NCBI GenBank assembly: GCA_020809705.1
Contig: CP085828.1
Location: 2,170,001 to 2,234,000 of the forward strand
Direction of reading: 5' to 3'
DNA: 64,000 nucleotides
Source: Calonectria ilicicola
Lineage: Eukaryota; Ascomycota; Sordariomycetes; Hypocreales; Nectriaceae
The translations under genes and the position numbers were made by a program. The notes under the pieces are model-generated. The model had not been told where the DNA came from. It saw nothing but the letters and a program-made list of their open reading frames with translations, and ran no database searches. Shown here one piece after another: positions 23,387 through 33,125 of the stretch; the stretch's first letter is position 1, and each line of letters begins with the position of its first letter.

Positions 23387-25375
23387 ATGTTTAGAAACAG
23401 CCTTCGTCGCTGTGCCATTGCGGCCAGGTCGGCTGTTGCGCCATCTCTCGTCTCCCAATCTCGAACCGCCTTTCCCATTGCTGGGCGTCAGATTGCTCCC
23501 GTCCTGTCCGCTGTCGGCCCCCTGAACCGAACTACTTTACTACAGCGCGCCTACAGCACTGAAGCCGCTTCAGCATCGGCCGAGAAAGCCCCCGTCTCTG
23601 CGAAAGATGAGGAAATCACCAAATTTGCGGACTTGGAAGACATTCATCCCAATCTTCTCAGCGCCATCATCAAAGACATGGGTTACGATGACATGACACC
23701 AGTTCAGGCCAAGACCATTACTCCTGCCCTTAAGGGCACCGACATGTAAGCATTTTCTCCAATTGCCGATATATTTTTCTTTACTAACAAGCTCAGTGTC
23801 GCCCAAGCCAAAACTGGTACTGGAAAGACCATTGCCTTCCTCCTCCCCCTCCTCCAAAGAATGCTCGCCGAGGATCCCTCTTTGGCCCGCCGCAGCTCCA
23901 GATACAGGGCTCAATCGAACGATGTCCGCGGAATCGTTCTCTCTCCTACTCGAGAACTTGCCGAACAAATTGCCGTCGAGGCTCGTCGTATAACCAAGGG
24001 CACTGGTCTTGTTGTCCAGTGTGCCGTCGGAGGCACTGATAAGCGCGGCATGCTTAGCAGGACTCGACGAGAGGGCTGCCATCTACTCGTTGCTACCCCT
24101 GGCCGATTGAATGATCTTCTTCAGGATCCCCGAAGTGGCATTGACGCACCAAACCTGGCCGCCCTGGTTCTGGATGAGGCTGATCGTATGCTCGACGTTG
24201 GGTTCGAAAAAGAGCTCAACGAGATTATCTCGGTTCTACCTAGTCCTTCCGAGAAGGTTCGTCAGACCATGTTGGTATCTGCAACTATTCCTGACAACGT
24301 CATCCGACTTGCCCGCACCATGGTCCGTCCTGAGGATTTCGAATTTGTCCAAACTATTCCCGAAAACGAGTCTCTCACTCATGACAAGGTCCCTCAGCAC
24401 ATCGCTCCTGTCAGCGGATGGACCAACGTTTTCCCTACATTGTTTGAGCTTGTCGATCGTGAGGTCGAAAAATCCAAAACTGACCCCAATGGCCGACCTT
24501 TCAAAGCAATTGTATACTTGAACACCACTGCTCTAGTTGAGCTTGCTGGTGAATTAGCATTCCACCGTCGCCGAAACAAGGAACGTGGCGCTGGACTTCC
24601 TTCCTACGTTCTACAGTCGAAGCTTTCACAGAACCAGAGGCAAAAGGCTGCTGACATGTTCCGCTCAGCCAAGACTGGTATCCTTTTGTCTTCTGACGTG
24701 ACTGCCCGAGGCATGGACTTCCCTGATGTCACCCACGTTATTCAGATCGATACCCCTAGTGACCGAGAATCCTACATCCACCGCCTGGGACGAACTGGTC
24801 GTCAGGGTAAAGAGGGTGAAGGCTGGATCATTATCCCCCACGCTTCTATTCCTGCTGCCAGGAAGATGTTGACGGGGCTGCCCATTAAGCAGAACAACAG
24901 TCTCGAGAGCGCTGAGACCGATGTCCAAGCTGGCGAATCGACCCCGGCACATGATGAGCTCAAGGGCTTGTTTAGTATCATTCCCCGTGGCATGTTGGTG
25001 ACCACATACACCTCCGTCTTTGGCCCCGCGGGAGACAAAGTCTCCCTTGCTGGGGATCTCAACGATTGGGCCATTCAGGGCTGGGGCTGGGAAGCTCCCC
25101 CCTCTGTCTCGCGTAAGTGGGCATCTATGATGGGACTGGGTCGTGCACCTGGTATGAATATCTCGGACGACATCCCCAGTTCCCGTTACAATGACGACAG
25201 GCGCGGCGATCGAGGCGATGATCGTGGATCGCGCTACGCTGATTCTGGGGATAAATTTGATATGATGCGAAGAAACATTGTCCGCGACGACGCAGGCCGT
25301 GGCGGTTATGGTGGCCGTGATGGTGGCCGTGGAGGCCGTGGTCGTGGAGGACGAACCAGCCGTGCCAGCTTTTAA
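23387..25375 (+). CDS. mss116: MSS116-type mitochondrial DEAD-box RNA helicase
   Basis: ATP-dependent RNA helicase that remodels group I and II introns and other mitochondrial RNAs. Exons are 23387-23745 and 23797-25375, giving 645 residues. The N terminus (MFRNSLRRCAIAARSA) is a typical Arg-rich, acid-free mitochondrial presequence, cleaved perhaps near the RAYSTE stretch. All motifs are intact: Q-motif region (MGYDDMTPVQ), motif I AKTGTGKT (124-131), Ia PTRELAEQ, II DEAD (246-249), III SAT (281-283) and VI HRLGRTGR (448-455). After the helicase core comes a region like the Mss116 C-terminal extension, then a basic tail of Arg/Gly repeats that binds RNA loosely. The frame extends upstream of 23387, but the ATG there gives the expected presequence. 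Long antisense ORFs across this gene are shadows. Confidence 0.95.
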
Positions 25376-25998
25376 GGTAGGCAATTTCGGGTTATGGCTG
25401 CTTGGGAGCCAATGCAGCACGCACACACTTTCAAATTACCATGTAATAACGAATCGGCGCTACTCATGACCGGAGGAAATTGTACTTATACTGGGCTTTC
25501 ATGTATTGGTATGGGCGTGTAAGATAAACTAAAAAAGGGATGGGGGTACAAGGCATGTAATTGATATGAACACGACAGTATATCTATGTGGCCACGATCC
25601 ACGAAACTCTACTTTAGAACTATGATTTAATACTACTCTTGGGAGTAATTGCACTTTTCGTTCCTATGGTCCCTTTCTGAACTATGTAAAAAAAAAAAAA
25701 AAAACTCACTGAGAGGGCTCATCTCGTCCAAATGTGCACTCGGAGTATTCGATACAAATATCTACATAAATATAGCCGAACCAACAACATTAGCTTTTCT
25801 TAATGCTATTCATGATATTTTGCTATTCGGAGGGTGGGGATTTCTATAATTTTCCCCCTTTGCAGATGGGATGATCGGGCACATAACGATCTATTTCGTT
25901 CGGTTATCACGCTAAAACGCCAGGCTAACAGTCAGCGCCAAGAAGCTCCATTTGATCATCACCGATCGAGAATTCCTTGGCCTGTCTCTCCCAAGTGT
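25376..25998. other. Convergent 3' intergenic region (MSS116 / PEX7)
   Basis: 623 bp between two stop codons facing each other, AT-richer than its flanks, with a 17-nt poly-A run near 25687. It presumably holds both 3' untranslated regions. No coding signal. Confidence 0.5.
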
Positions 25999-27197
25999 TC
26001 ATCTCATTTGTGGACCCGTTAGCATATTGGCATCCCAGAGCAGAACCCTTTCATCCCATCCTACCGTGGCCACCCAGCCACCCATGCCAAACAGGCACCA
26101 GTCTACACCAGTAACGAACTCTGTATGGCGGTTCATAACACCTAGCTGAGTACCAATGGTGGGAACCATTGGTCCTGGGCCTTGACCTGTAGATCCATCT
26201 GTCCAGAGCCGTACCGTCATGTCATAACTTGCGCTAATCAAGGTGTCGCTCTTGTGAGGGCTCCACGCCAGTCTACGAACCGCGTATTCGTGACCAGGCA
26301 TGACAGATACCGGGCCACCAGCCGGGTTTCTAATATCAAAGACGCGTAGGACTCTATCCACGCCGCCAGTGGCAATTATGGTTTCCCTGTACTTATTCCA
26401 GTCGTGGGTAAGAATCTCGGCTGGCGCATTCGGGATCGAGCCGGCAGGAAGAGGGGCGGGATTGGCGCTTGGTGCATGCACAGGGATACTAGTAGTGAGG
26501 TGGTATTTCGCTGAGGACGGCGTTCGAAGATCGAAAATACGGAGGTGGGAGTCGGAGGATACGGCTGAGATAAGGGCGGGGTTGGAGGGGCAGTAGGACG
26601 TGCTATATGTACAATTTCCAATCGGTAATGTTTTGATCGAATGGTTTCGTGTGGGTGACCACTGGCGGTTGTTAGCGGTTAGGAAGTTTAGAAGCTAGTG
26701 GCTTAACTGACAATCTTGACCGTTCCATCCCATGAACTCGACACAAATGTATCCTTGTTGATGGGGTTCCAAGAGACAGAGAAAGCCTCTCGCTTATGCT
26801 CGTGGAAGTTCATGACGGGGAAGTCGTTGACTCCTAGGTCAAACAATTTCAAAGACCCATCTCCGCAAGCGACAACCATCTGGTTCTCGTTGATCTCCGA
26901 CCAAGCTAAATCGTAGAGGGCATCGTTGGTATCAAAGCTACAAAAGGGGACACCAAATCAGTTTTGGATCATCATATTTACTTGGCAGTGCGGGCACTCA
27001 GGCCCAAAAGAGGGTTTTTCATACGTCTTCTCGACCTGAACGCCCTGGGCCGTCAAGCCCAAAGCAAACACGCGGCCGTTGCCCACAATGCCAAAGTTGG
27101 CCGAGGATGCGACAGCAATGCGCGAGTCGTAGTATGGCGAGTACTTGACGGCGTACGGGTTGAACCCTTGGGTACGGAACTCAAGCATGGCAGCCAT
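25999..27197 (-). CDS. pex7: PEX7, peroxisomal PTS2 import receptor
   Basis: WD40 receptor that carries PTS2-tagged proteins to the peroxisome. Minus-strand exons are 27197-27025, 26937-26712 and 26661-25999, giving 353 residues. The first intron donor is the GTATGA inside what looks like continuous frame; using it yields VEKTFDTNDALYDLAW, the family sequence, whereas reading through does not. Hallmarks in order are LEFRTQGFNPYAVKYSPYYD at the start, WSEINENQMVVACGDGSLK, VSWNPINKDTFVSSSWDG, YCPSNPALISAVSSDSHLR, DWNKYRETIIATGGVD and a final repeat at WVATVGWDERVLLWD. Six to seven WD repeats are visible, matching the family. The second Met (residue 4) is an equally plausible start. Divergent from the AlkB-like gene. 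Confidence 0.95.
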
Positions 27198-27632
27198 GGT
27201 GCCGGAGAGGAGGCGCCAAAGGCCAGGCGCGACGACTAAAAACTCGGTATGAAATGGTAGAGCTACAGTTCAACATAGCTTGCCTTGGTTGACTGAGTTT
27301 GACGCCTCGGAGCTCCCAGTATCATGTGCCTCGGTATTGCGGCTAGACCGCGGGGTGCTGTCCGTTTGCAACTAACCGTTACGCGGGGTGCGTCATAGTT
27401 CGCTAATGCACTTAGCGAGTTGGTCACCTTCTAAAATGCTAAACTGATCACGTGCACACGCGTGTCTGTGCGAGTAAAGGTAGACGCCACCGCGCATCCT
27501 CGGTTGAATTGATAAGCAGCATGACGAGTGTTGCCTTGGAATTTGTCAACGAGCATGTTGCTCTAATTTTCTGCTGCCTCCAGTAAGGGCAGCAAACACC
27601 AAGAATTGCTCGAATGCCTGGCCGTCGAAACC
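27198..27632. promoter_or_regulatory. Divergent PEX7 / AlkB-like promoter
   Basis: 435 bp between two start codons. CACGTG lies at 27449-27454 and ACGCGT, the perfect MluI cell-cycle box of yeast MBF, at 27458-27463, only 4 bp apart. Whether these act on one or both genes is unknown. Confidence 0.5.
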
Positions 27633-28963
27633 ATGAAGGCGTTCTTGACGCGTCCCAAACGCAAGTCGAGCACGGGTACTCCAGAGCCTGCCGAGAAGGC
27701 AGAAGAACCTGAGGAGCCAACCGAATTTAAGCTGGCCCTTTTGGCTTCGTTGCACCCTGGCTTTGAACAAGAAGCACTCCTTGATATCCTCCTTGCCCAT
27801 GATGGTTCCGTTTCCGCAGCATCTGCTTCCCTTCAACTCCCCCCTAACTCCAAGAAGGGCGGGAAAGTGATTGGGTACCAACAATCTCTGAAGCAATACA
27901 CTGCACCCAAGGATCCTACGTCCCCAGTCAAAAAGAAACTCAGATCCAAAAAAGGTAGTACACTGCATTTGTACGATCCCGACGATGTTGCTGAGCACAC
28001 ACCTTGTACGATCATCCACAACTTCCTTCCCCCAGAAGAAGCAAATGACCTCCTCAAGGAGCTGCTCGAGGAGTCAAAGTCTTTTGAGAAAATCACATTC
28101 CAGATGTTTGATAATGTTGTTTCAAGTCCACACACCTCGAGTTTCTACGTTGAGAGCTATGATGAAATCAGACGACAGAAAACTGAGTACCATTACAACG
28201 GCACCAAGCTGACGGTGCGTGCGATTAACAAGCCGACGTCGCTGACCATGTCTGATTTAACAATTCACAGGATGTTCGCCGAATTACGCCACAACTTGCA
28301 AAGGTCAAACCAAAGGTTCAAGAAGCAGTCAACAAAGAAGTTCAGAAGCGGATCGAAACTCGATATCCCGGTGGGAAGAAACTACAATACCAACCACCGG
28401 ACCCCTGGGTACCAAATGCAGCCTTTGTAAACTGCTACAACGGGCCCCAAGAAAATGTCGGCTGGCATAGCGATCGGCTTACCTATCTTGGGCCTCGACC
28501 TATTATCGGCTCGCTGTCGCTCGGTGTTGCCCGCGAGTTTCGAGTCCGCAGGGTAATACCAAAGGACAACGATAATAAGTCTGTAGAAGACCCCGACAAT
28601 GAAGGCCAGATATCCATCCATCTTCCCCACAACTCTCTGCTTGTTATGCACGCGGAGATGCAGGAAGAGTGGAAGCACTGCATTTCAGCTGCCCCATCGA
28701 TTGATCCACATCCTATTGCAGGAGCCAAACGCATAAACATTACATACCGAGACTACCGTGAAAACATGCACCCTAAGCATACACCGAAGTGTCCCTGTAA
28801 GACGCCATGTGTCTTGCGTGTCGTGCAAAAGAAGAAGGAGAATTTTGGTAGATACTTTTGGATGTGCTATGCAAGCACGGTCCCAGAACGGGAGAGTTGT
28901 GATTTCTTTCAGTGGGCAGAGTTTGATGATAACGGGAGGCCATTGCTGGGTAAAGGGCGTTGA
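27633..28963 (+). CDS. AlkB-like 2OG-Fe(II) dioxygenase with CUE and GRF zinc-finger domains
   Basis: Probable nucleic-acid demethylase, nearest the ALKBH2/3 class. Exons are 27633-28214 and 28271-28963, giving 424 residues. An N-terminal CUE-type ubiquitin-binding helix bundle (about residues 30-70, EFKLALLASLHPGFEQEALL) is followed by a basic linker and the dioxygenase core. Iron ligands are visible as His260 and Asp262 (WHSD) and His330 (WKHC); Arg348 and Arg354 in RINITYR fit 2-oxoglutarate binding. The C terminus is a GRF-type zinc finger (CPC-x3-C, YFWMCY, C-DFFQWAEF), a single-strand nucleic-acid binding module also found in APE2 and TOP3A. The combination suggests recruitment by ubiquitin to damaged or single-stranded DNA; the substrate (DNA or RNA) is inference. 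The in-frame TTG at 27606 was rejected as start. Confidence 0.93.
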
Positions 28964-29077
28964 CAAGTTGTCGTAATGGCCGACGATGCGTTCAGAGATG
29001 ACGATGAAAAATATGACCGTTGATTTGAAGTCTAGGTTTCAAAACTTGATTAATAAATGGGAAATGATTGTCACTAC

Positions 29078-29204
29078 CTTTAGGACAGGCTCATCATAGA
29101 GCTTGATGGGGTTGAGAACTTGGATGTCGACGGGAGAAGGCATTGAAAGTTGGCCGAATTTCTGGCCAGGGCGGATGCCCGTAATTGTGGTCCCCGTGGT
29201 ATGT
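29078..29204 (-). pseudogene. Coding-looking exon fragment of unknown gene
   Basis: An acceptor-like CCTATTTAG at 29205-29213 precedes 42 codons with strong fungal codon bias (mostly C-ending). They read HTTGTTITGIRPGQKFGQ, then LSMPSPVDIQVLNPIKLYDE and PVLK, before a GTAGTG donor-like site. I could not find a start, an upstream exon in phase or a downstream exon with matching character; beyond it the sequence turns AT-rich. It may be the remnant of a broken gene or an exon whose neighbours I failed to see. I do not recognise the family. Confidence 0.3.
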
Positions 29205-29439
29205 CTAAATAGGAAAAGCCACCGACGGATTCCTCGGGTGCAGCCCAGGATTTACAGTGGCAACGGTCCAAGCGAGATGCGGCCTCACATTTGGCAATGG
29301 GTTGCACTCGAACATGGCTGAAAGCTAATCCAGAGGTCCCCACTTCCTATCCTTGATTTCCTTGTCTACTTGTTCCAGGGAGAGCCAAACCAGGGCACAC
29401 TGATGTATTTACAATACAACCGTTGAAAGATGGTCCCCT

Positions 29440-29600
29440 TGCTAATTTTTCGTGCTATTTCTTGACTGCCTAGTAGGAAAACAAAATATAAATAAATAAG
29501 TAAAAATTAAATAGATTAGATATATGATTTTATTCTAATCAGTATTGTTTATTTATTTTTAGATATTAACTTAATATTTCGAGCGGTTAAGTTCTGTGGT
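29440..29600. other. AT-rich island
   Basis: Very AT-rich core (TAAATAAATAAGTAAAAATT and TTTATTTATTTTTAGAT runs), looser AT richness to about 30.3 kb. A loosely repeated TGCCTAGTAGGAAAA / TGCCTAATTGGAAAA pair flanks it (about 29467 and 29600). It could be a decayed transposon or a RIP-mutated tract; no reading frame of a transposase survives. Confidence 0.5.
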
Positions 29601-32042
29601 GCCTAATTGGAAAATGTCAACGGGGCACCATCTTCCAGGGAGTGTATTGTATGAACACGCAGACTGCCGATCGCGATATAAACTTTGCAGGCCGCTATTG
29701 CGCATACACTAAGACCCCAGTGAAAAGCGACTTCGCATTTGGTACTGCCATGTACCTTGAACGCCTTCGGTTCGAGAACAGACCTCTAGGCTCATGCAAG
29801 CCTCAAAGTGTGCATACGCGGCAACGGCACACCCGTCAAGTCGATCCTATCAGATCCATGCAGCGGAGCGGTTAGGTAAAGCTAAGAAAAGAAACTTCCC
29901 GTCCCTAGGAGCAGGCAATGTAAGGTTTACAGGGCAGGTAAAGCGCGTTAACAGAATGTTTTCCAACTTCACACCCCGGCCTTGAGAGACACCTACAACT
30001 GTTGATTGACATTTCCTTGAGCGACGAGTCCATTGCAAATTCAAATCAAGGCACTTGAATGGTCTAATGTTGTGGAGCTGAATATCCATGCTCAAATTCG
30101 GGTTTCTCTATTGGGAAAAAGAAGCAGTGAGCAGCGATCATCATTCGCGCATTTTGCATCCCAATTTGTTTGAAAAACTAGATTAGAAACAATTTGTATG
30201 GTTTCTGTAATTTAAAAACGACTGTGTAACTTTGGAGACCGGAAAGGTTGTTCATCTCCTTTATTGGTATGATATATTTGCTGCCTTGCTCTGCTTGTGA
30301 GAAGCTGAGCATCCTCGGGCTCAATGTCACATGTCAAAGTCTGGCCCGCTGGAGAATGGGTATAATTCAACTCAAGTTTTGAAAATAGGAAGAAGGAAAA
30401 AACAAAAAAAAAAACAAGGAAAGAGGGGCGTAGTACCGTCGTATACTACGTCAAGAGAAACGTGGTGCTTGAAGCTTGAGATGAGTCCCGCCATCTGGTT
30501 AGAGAAACAAAGACCCGCTCTCAGGGCGGAACACACCCGGCGGTCGGTCAACTTCATGCCTACGGCAAGTAAACGAAAGGTGGAGAATAAATGGAGGCAT
30601 GCCTTGTTGCGGCGACTCGTGGAGACAATAGAGGGGACTGTCCACGTGGATATGGCCAACTAAGTTGACTTAAGTCATTAGGGTATGCGCAACTCTGAAG
30701 TTTTCTCAGACCAAGACACGGTCAAAACAAGCCGACAAGGTTCCCAGTCGCAATTCGACTATTGGACCGTGATGAAAACCAAGCTTGGGCTGTTTGAGAA
30801 TGCCCTCTGGTATGCTCGGTTTGGGTGGAGGGGGCTTTTCTTGCCGTCGGAAAGCGTCGAGGGCACGCATATGGATTGCGGTGTGGCGTCGACGATAGCG
30901 AATAAGGTCGAGGCTCGATTGAAAAACTCGGAACAAGGACGGTGGATGGAGCCTTGGACGAGTCAGAGGTTGAAAAGTCGTCCTTGGCTTTGTTCAAGGG
31001 AGGGGCTAATATAATCGTGAACCAGGGTACGTTGAGGGGCGTTGCAATATGCCACGAGCATGATAGGCCTCTAGATGGATTTGGCAGGTTGGGCACAAAA
31101 CTACTCAAGTTGCAGGTGCGTTTACTGGACAGAAAATGGATGATACCGTGCCAAACTAGATTCCAGGGAACGATTGCTAGCGCAGTGTCGGCTCGAGAGA
31201 CGAGGGTGTGAGCGTGGACAGGGGAGGAAAAGCTGAACGGCCTCAATCGAAGCGGCTCGACGGAAAGGTCCGGCATGGGCGAATTGATATAGACGAGTGA
31301 CGTTCCAAGCGGCAAGGACAGTCAGATCATGTTTATAGTATGTTTTTTGTCTCAATAATGGATGATGATGTGGATAGGTAAATGTGGATGAGTGTGCTGC
31401 TCTGGCAGCTTCTCTCCCACACGATGGGCTGCGAGCAAGGGTGGCAGGTTGAGGGGTCCTTGGCAAGGAAGGATCTCGGCATTCAGCTGTGGAACTTGTT
31501 AGTGGGGTTACTAAGACCTCAGACCTACCAAAGCAGCCAGGCCCCGCCTGCCCCTCTAGATCAACTGCGGCCAACAAAATTCGGCAATGGCAATTCAGTA
31601 CTGGTTTCTGGTTTCCCATCCACAAGTCTCCAACACCGACTTTTCTCCCCAATCTCTGGACAGCCAGCGCGGGAGCTGCTCGTTTCAAGACCTTGCGGGC
31701 AAGACATTTCAGTGCAAGTGCCAGCCACTTCAAGCCCTCAGACTTTAGACCTGCATTGGTCTTCAGCTAGTTGTCACGGAGCACTCTCTCCCGCTGCACA
31801 AGGCCCGCTTCACCAGCATCGCTTGTGCTGTCGTTGCTTAGCCGGGACTTGGCCGCCTACACCCCAGTTGCCGCCGGCATCTCTTTCAACGCCGGTACGA
31901 ACTTCTCTTGGCCAGTCATACAAAGGGTCGGTTTCTGATTCAGAAACCGCACACACGCATTAACAACCGCCGTGTTGTCTCCTCCCATCCCCTTCTTTTT
32001 TTTCTTTCTCGCGGAACTACCCTTTCTGTCCAACCCTCCACC

Positions 32043-32846
32043 ATGGCCGAATCTCTGACTTTCCCCGCCGAATCGGCCTGCCGCCTCGAGCCTCACCTTC
32101 CTCCGTCTCAACCACCGGACTCACCATCACAACCATTTGTGACTCTCACATTTGCAACTTCACTCGACTCATCGCTGTCCCTGGCTCCCGGTGTCAGGAC
32201 CCGGCTCTCTGGGCCCGGGTCAAAAGCTATGACCCACTATCTCCGCTCACGCCATGCCGCCATTCTCATCGGGGTATCCACCCTGTTAGCCGATTCGCCT
32301 GCTCTCAACTGCCGCATCGCCGGTGCTGCCAGCCAGCCCCGTCCCATCATCATTGACCCCCATCTCCGTTGGACTCCTGTTTCCTCTGAAAAGGTCCTCG
32401 AAGTTTCCCGGATGGGCAACGGGCTAGCTCCCTTTGTTTTGACCGGGGTGGAGGCGCACGCCTTGCCTGCCGCGAGTGTGGCCCTCCTCGAACAACATGG
32501 TGGAAAGTATATATCGGTACCAGCCACATCTCATGGTCCCGATGGTAGAATGCGTTTTGATTGGCGCATCGTATTTGGCGTATTGCTCAGGGAGGGCTTG
32601 TCAAGTATCATGGTTGAGGGGGGTGGCCAGATCATCAATTCGTTGCTCGACCCAAAATACCACTCCCTGATTGACTCCGTCATAGTTACGATTGCGCCCA
32701 CCTGGCTCGGCAAAGGGGGTGTTGTCGTATCTCCAAATCGCGTTGAAGACTCCGCTGGAACTCCCATCCCGGCTGCGAGACTGTCGGGTGTGTCATGGCA
32801 CCCATTTGGCGAGGACGTTGTCTTATGTGGAAAGCTGCATGCCTAG
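32043..32846 (+). CDS. rib7: RIB7, diaminohydroxyphosphoribosylamino-pyrimidine reductase
   Basis: Second step of fungal riboflavin synthesis: NADPH-dependent reduction of the ribosyl side chain of 2,5-diamino-6-ribosylamino-4(3H)-pyrimidinone 5'-phosphate, before deamination. Intronless, 267 residues, close to the usual 245-270. It has the RibD C-terminal (dihydrofolate-reductase-like) fold: VTLTFATSLDSSLSL near the start, SRHAAILIGVSTLLADSPAL in the nucleotide-binding part, PRPIIIDPHLR, IMVEGGGQIINSLL with the Gly-rich turn, and VIVTIAPTWLGKGG. The deaminase domain of bacterial RibD is absent, as expected in fungi. The ATG at 32043 sits in CCACCATGG, a good initiation context. The gene converges on the NCS1 permease with 279 bp between stops. 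Confidence 0.95.
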   Translation: MAESLTFPAESACRLEPHLPPSQPPDSPSQPFVTLTFATSLDSSLSLAPGVRTRLSGPGSKAMTHYLRSRHAAILIGVSTLLADSPALNCRIAGAASQPRPIIIDPHLRWTPVSSEKVLEVSRMGNGLAPFVLTGVEAHALPAASVALLEQHGGKYISVPATSHGPDGRMRFDWRIVFGVLLREGLSSIMVEGGGQIINSLLDPKYHSLIDSVIVTIAPTWLGKGGVVVSPNRVEDSAGTPIPAARLSGVSWHPFGEDVVLCGKLHA

Positions 32847-33125
32847 TGTTGTGGACCGCTTTTATAAATATCTTGATGTCCCGCACCCATTCACTTCTTT
32901 TTTTATAAAAAAAAAAGCCATCATTCTTTATTTGTCTCTCCCCTTTCAATTAATTGTGTCTAGCAAGTTACAAAATGGGCCGAACCCTTAATGTGGACCA
33001 ACGTTACATCAATGCCTCAGCTATCTCAACACAAGGCCCTCGTTGCCCACATCTTCGCCGCGTATCCGATTCCGTACAAGATCGACTTTGTTATTGCCAA
33101 TTGTTGACCCGACACGAGCCACCTG

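Larger units (their letters stand above)
28964..32042. other. 3.1-kb intergenic region with AT-rich island
   Basis: Between the AlkB-like gene and RIB7. It holds a coding-looking fragment on the minus strand (about 29078-29204), an AT-rich island, and a 30.7-31.9 kb part in which ORFs of about 200 codons overlap on both strands (30722-31315 minus, 31122-31733 minus, 31382-31963 plus) with no family signal. The last few hundred bases are probably RIB7 leader. Confidence 0.45.

Noticed and set aside
23570..24082. 170-codon antisense ORF in MSS116
   Set aside because: Mirror of the helicase coding frame; no independent signal.
24665..25426. 253-codon antisense ORF in MSS116
   Set aside because: Thr/Ser/Ile-rich reverse of the helicase and its Arg/Gly tail; a codon-bias artefact.
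26958..27197. PEX7 first exon read through to 26958
   Set aside because: Read-through gives KPSFGPECPHCQ, not family sequence; the GTATGA donor restores VEKTFDTNDALYD.
30722..31315. 197-codon minus-strand ORF, with similar overlapping ones to 31963
   Set aside because: Ser/Pro-rich, overlapping equally long ORFs on the other strand; no splice phase or family signal. Undecided but not callable.
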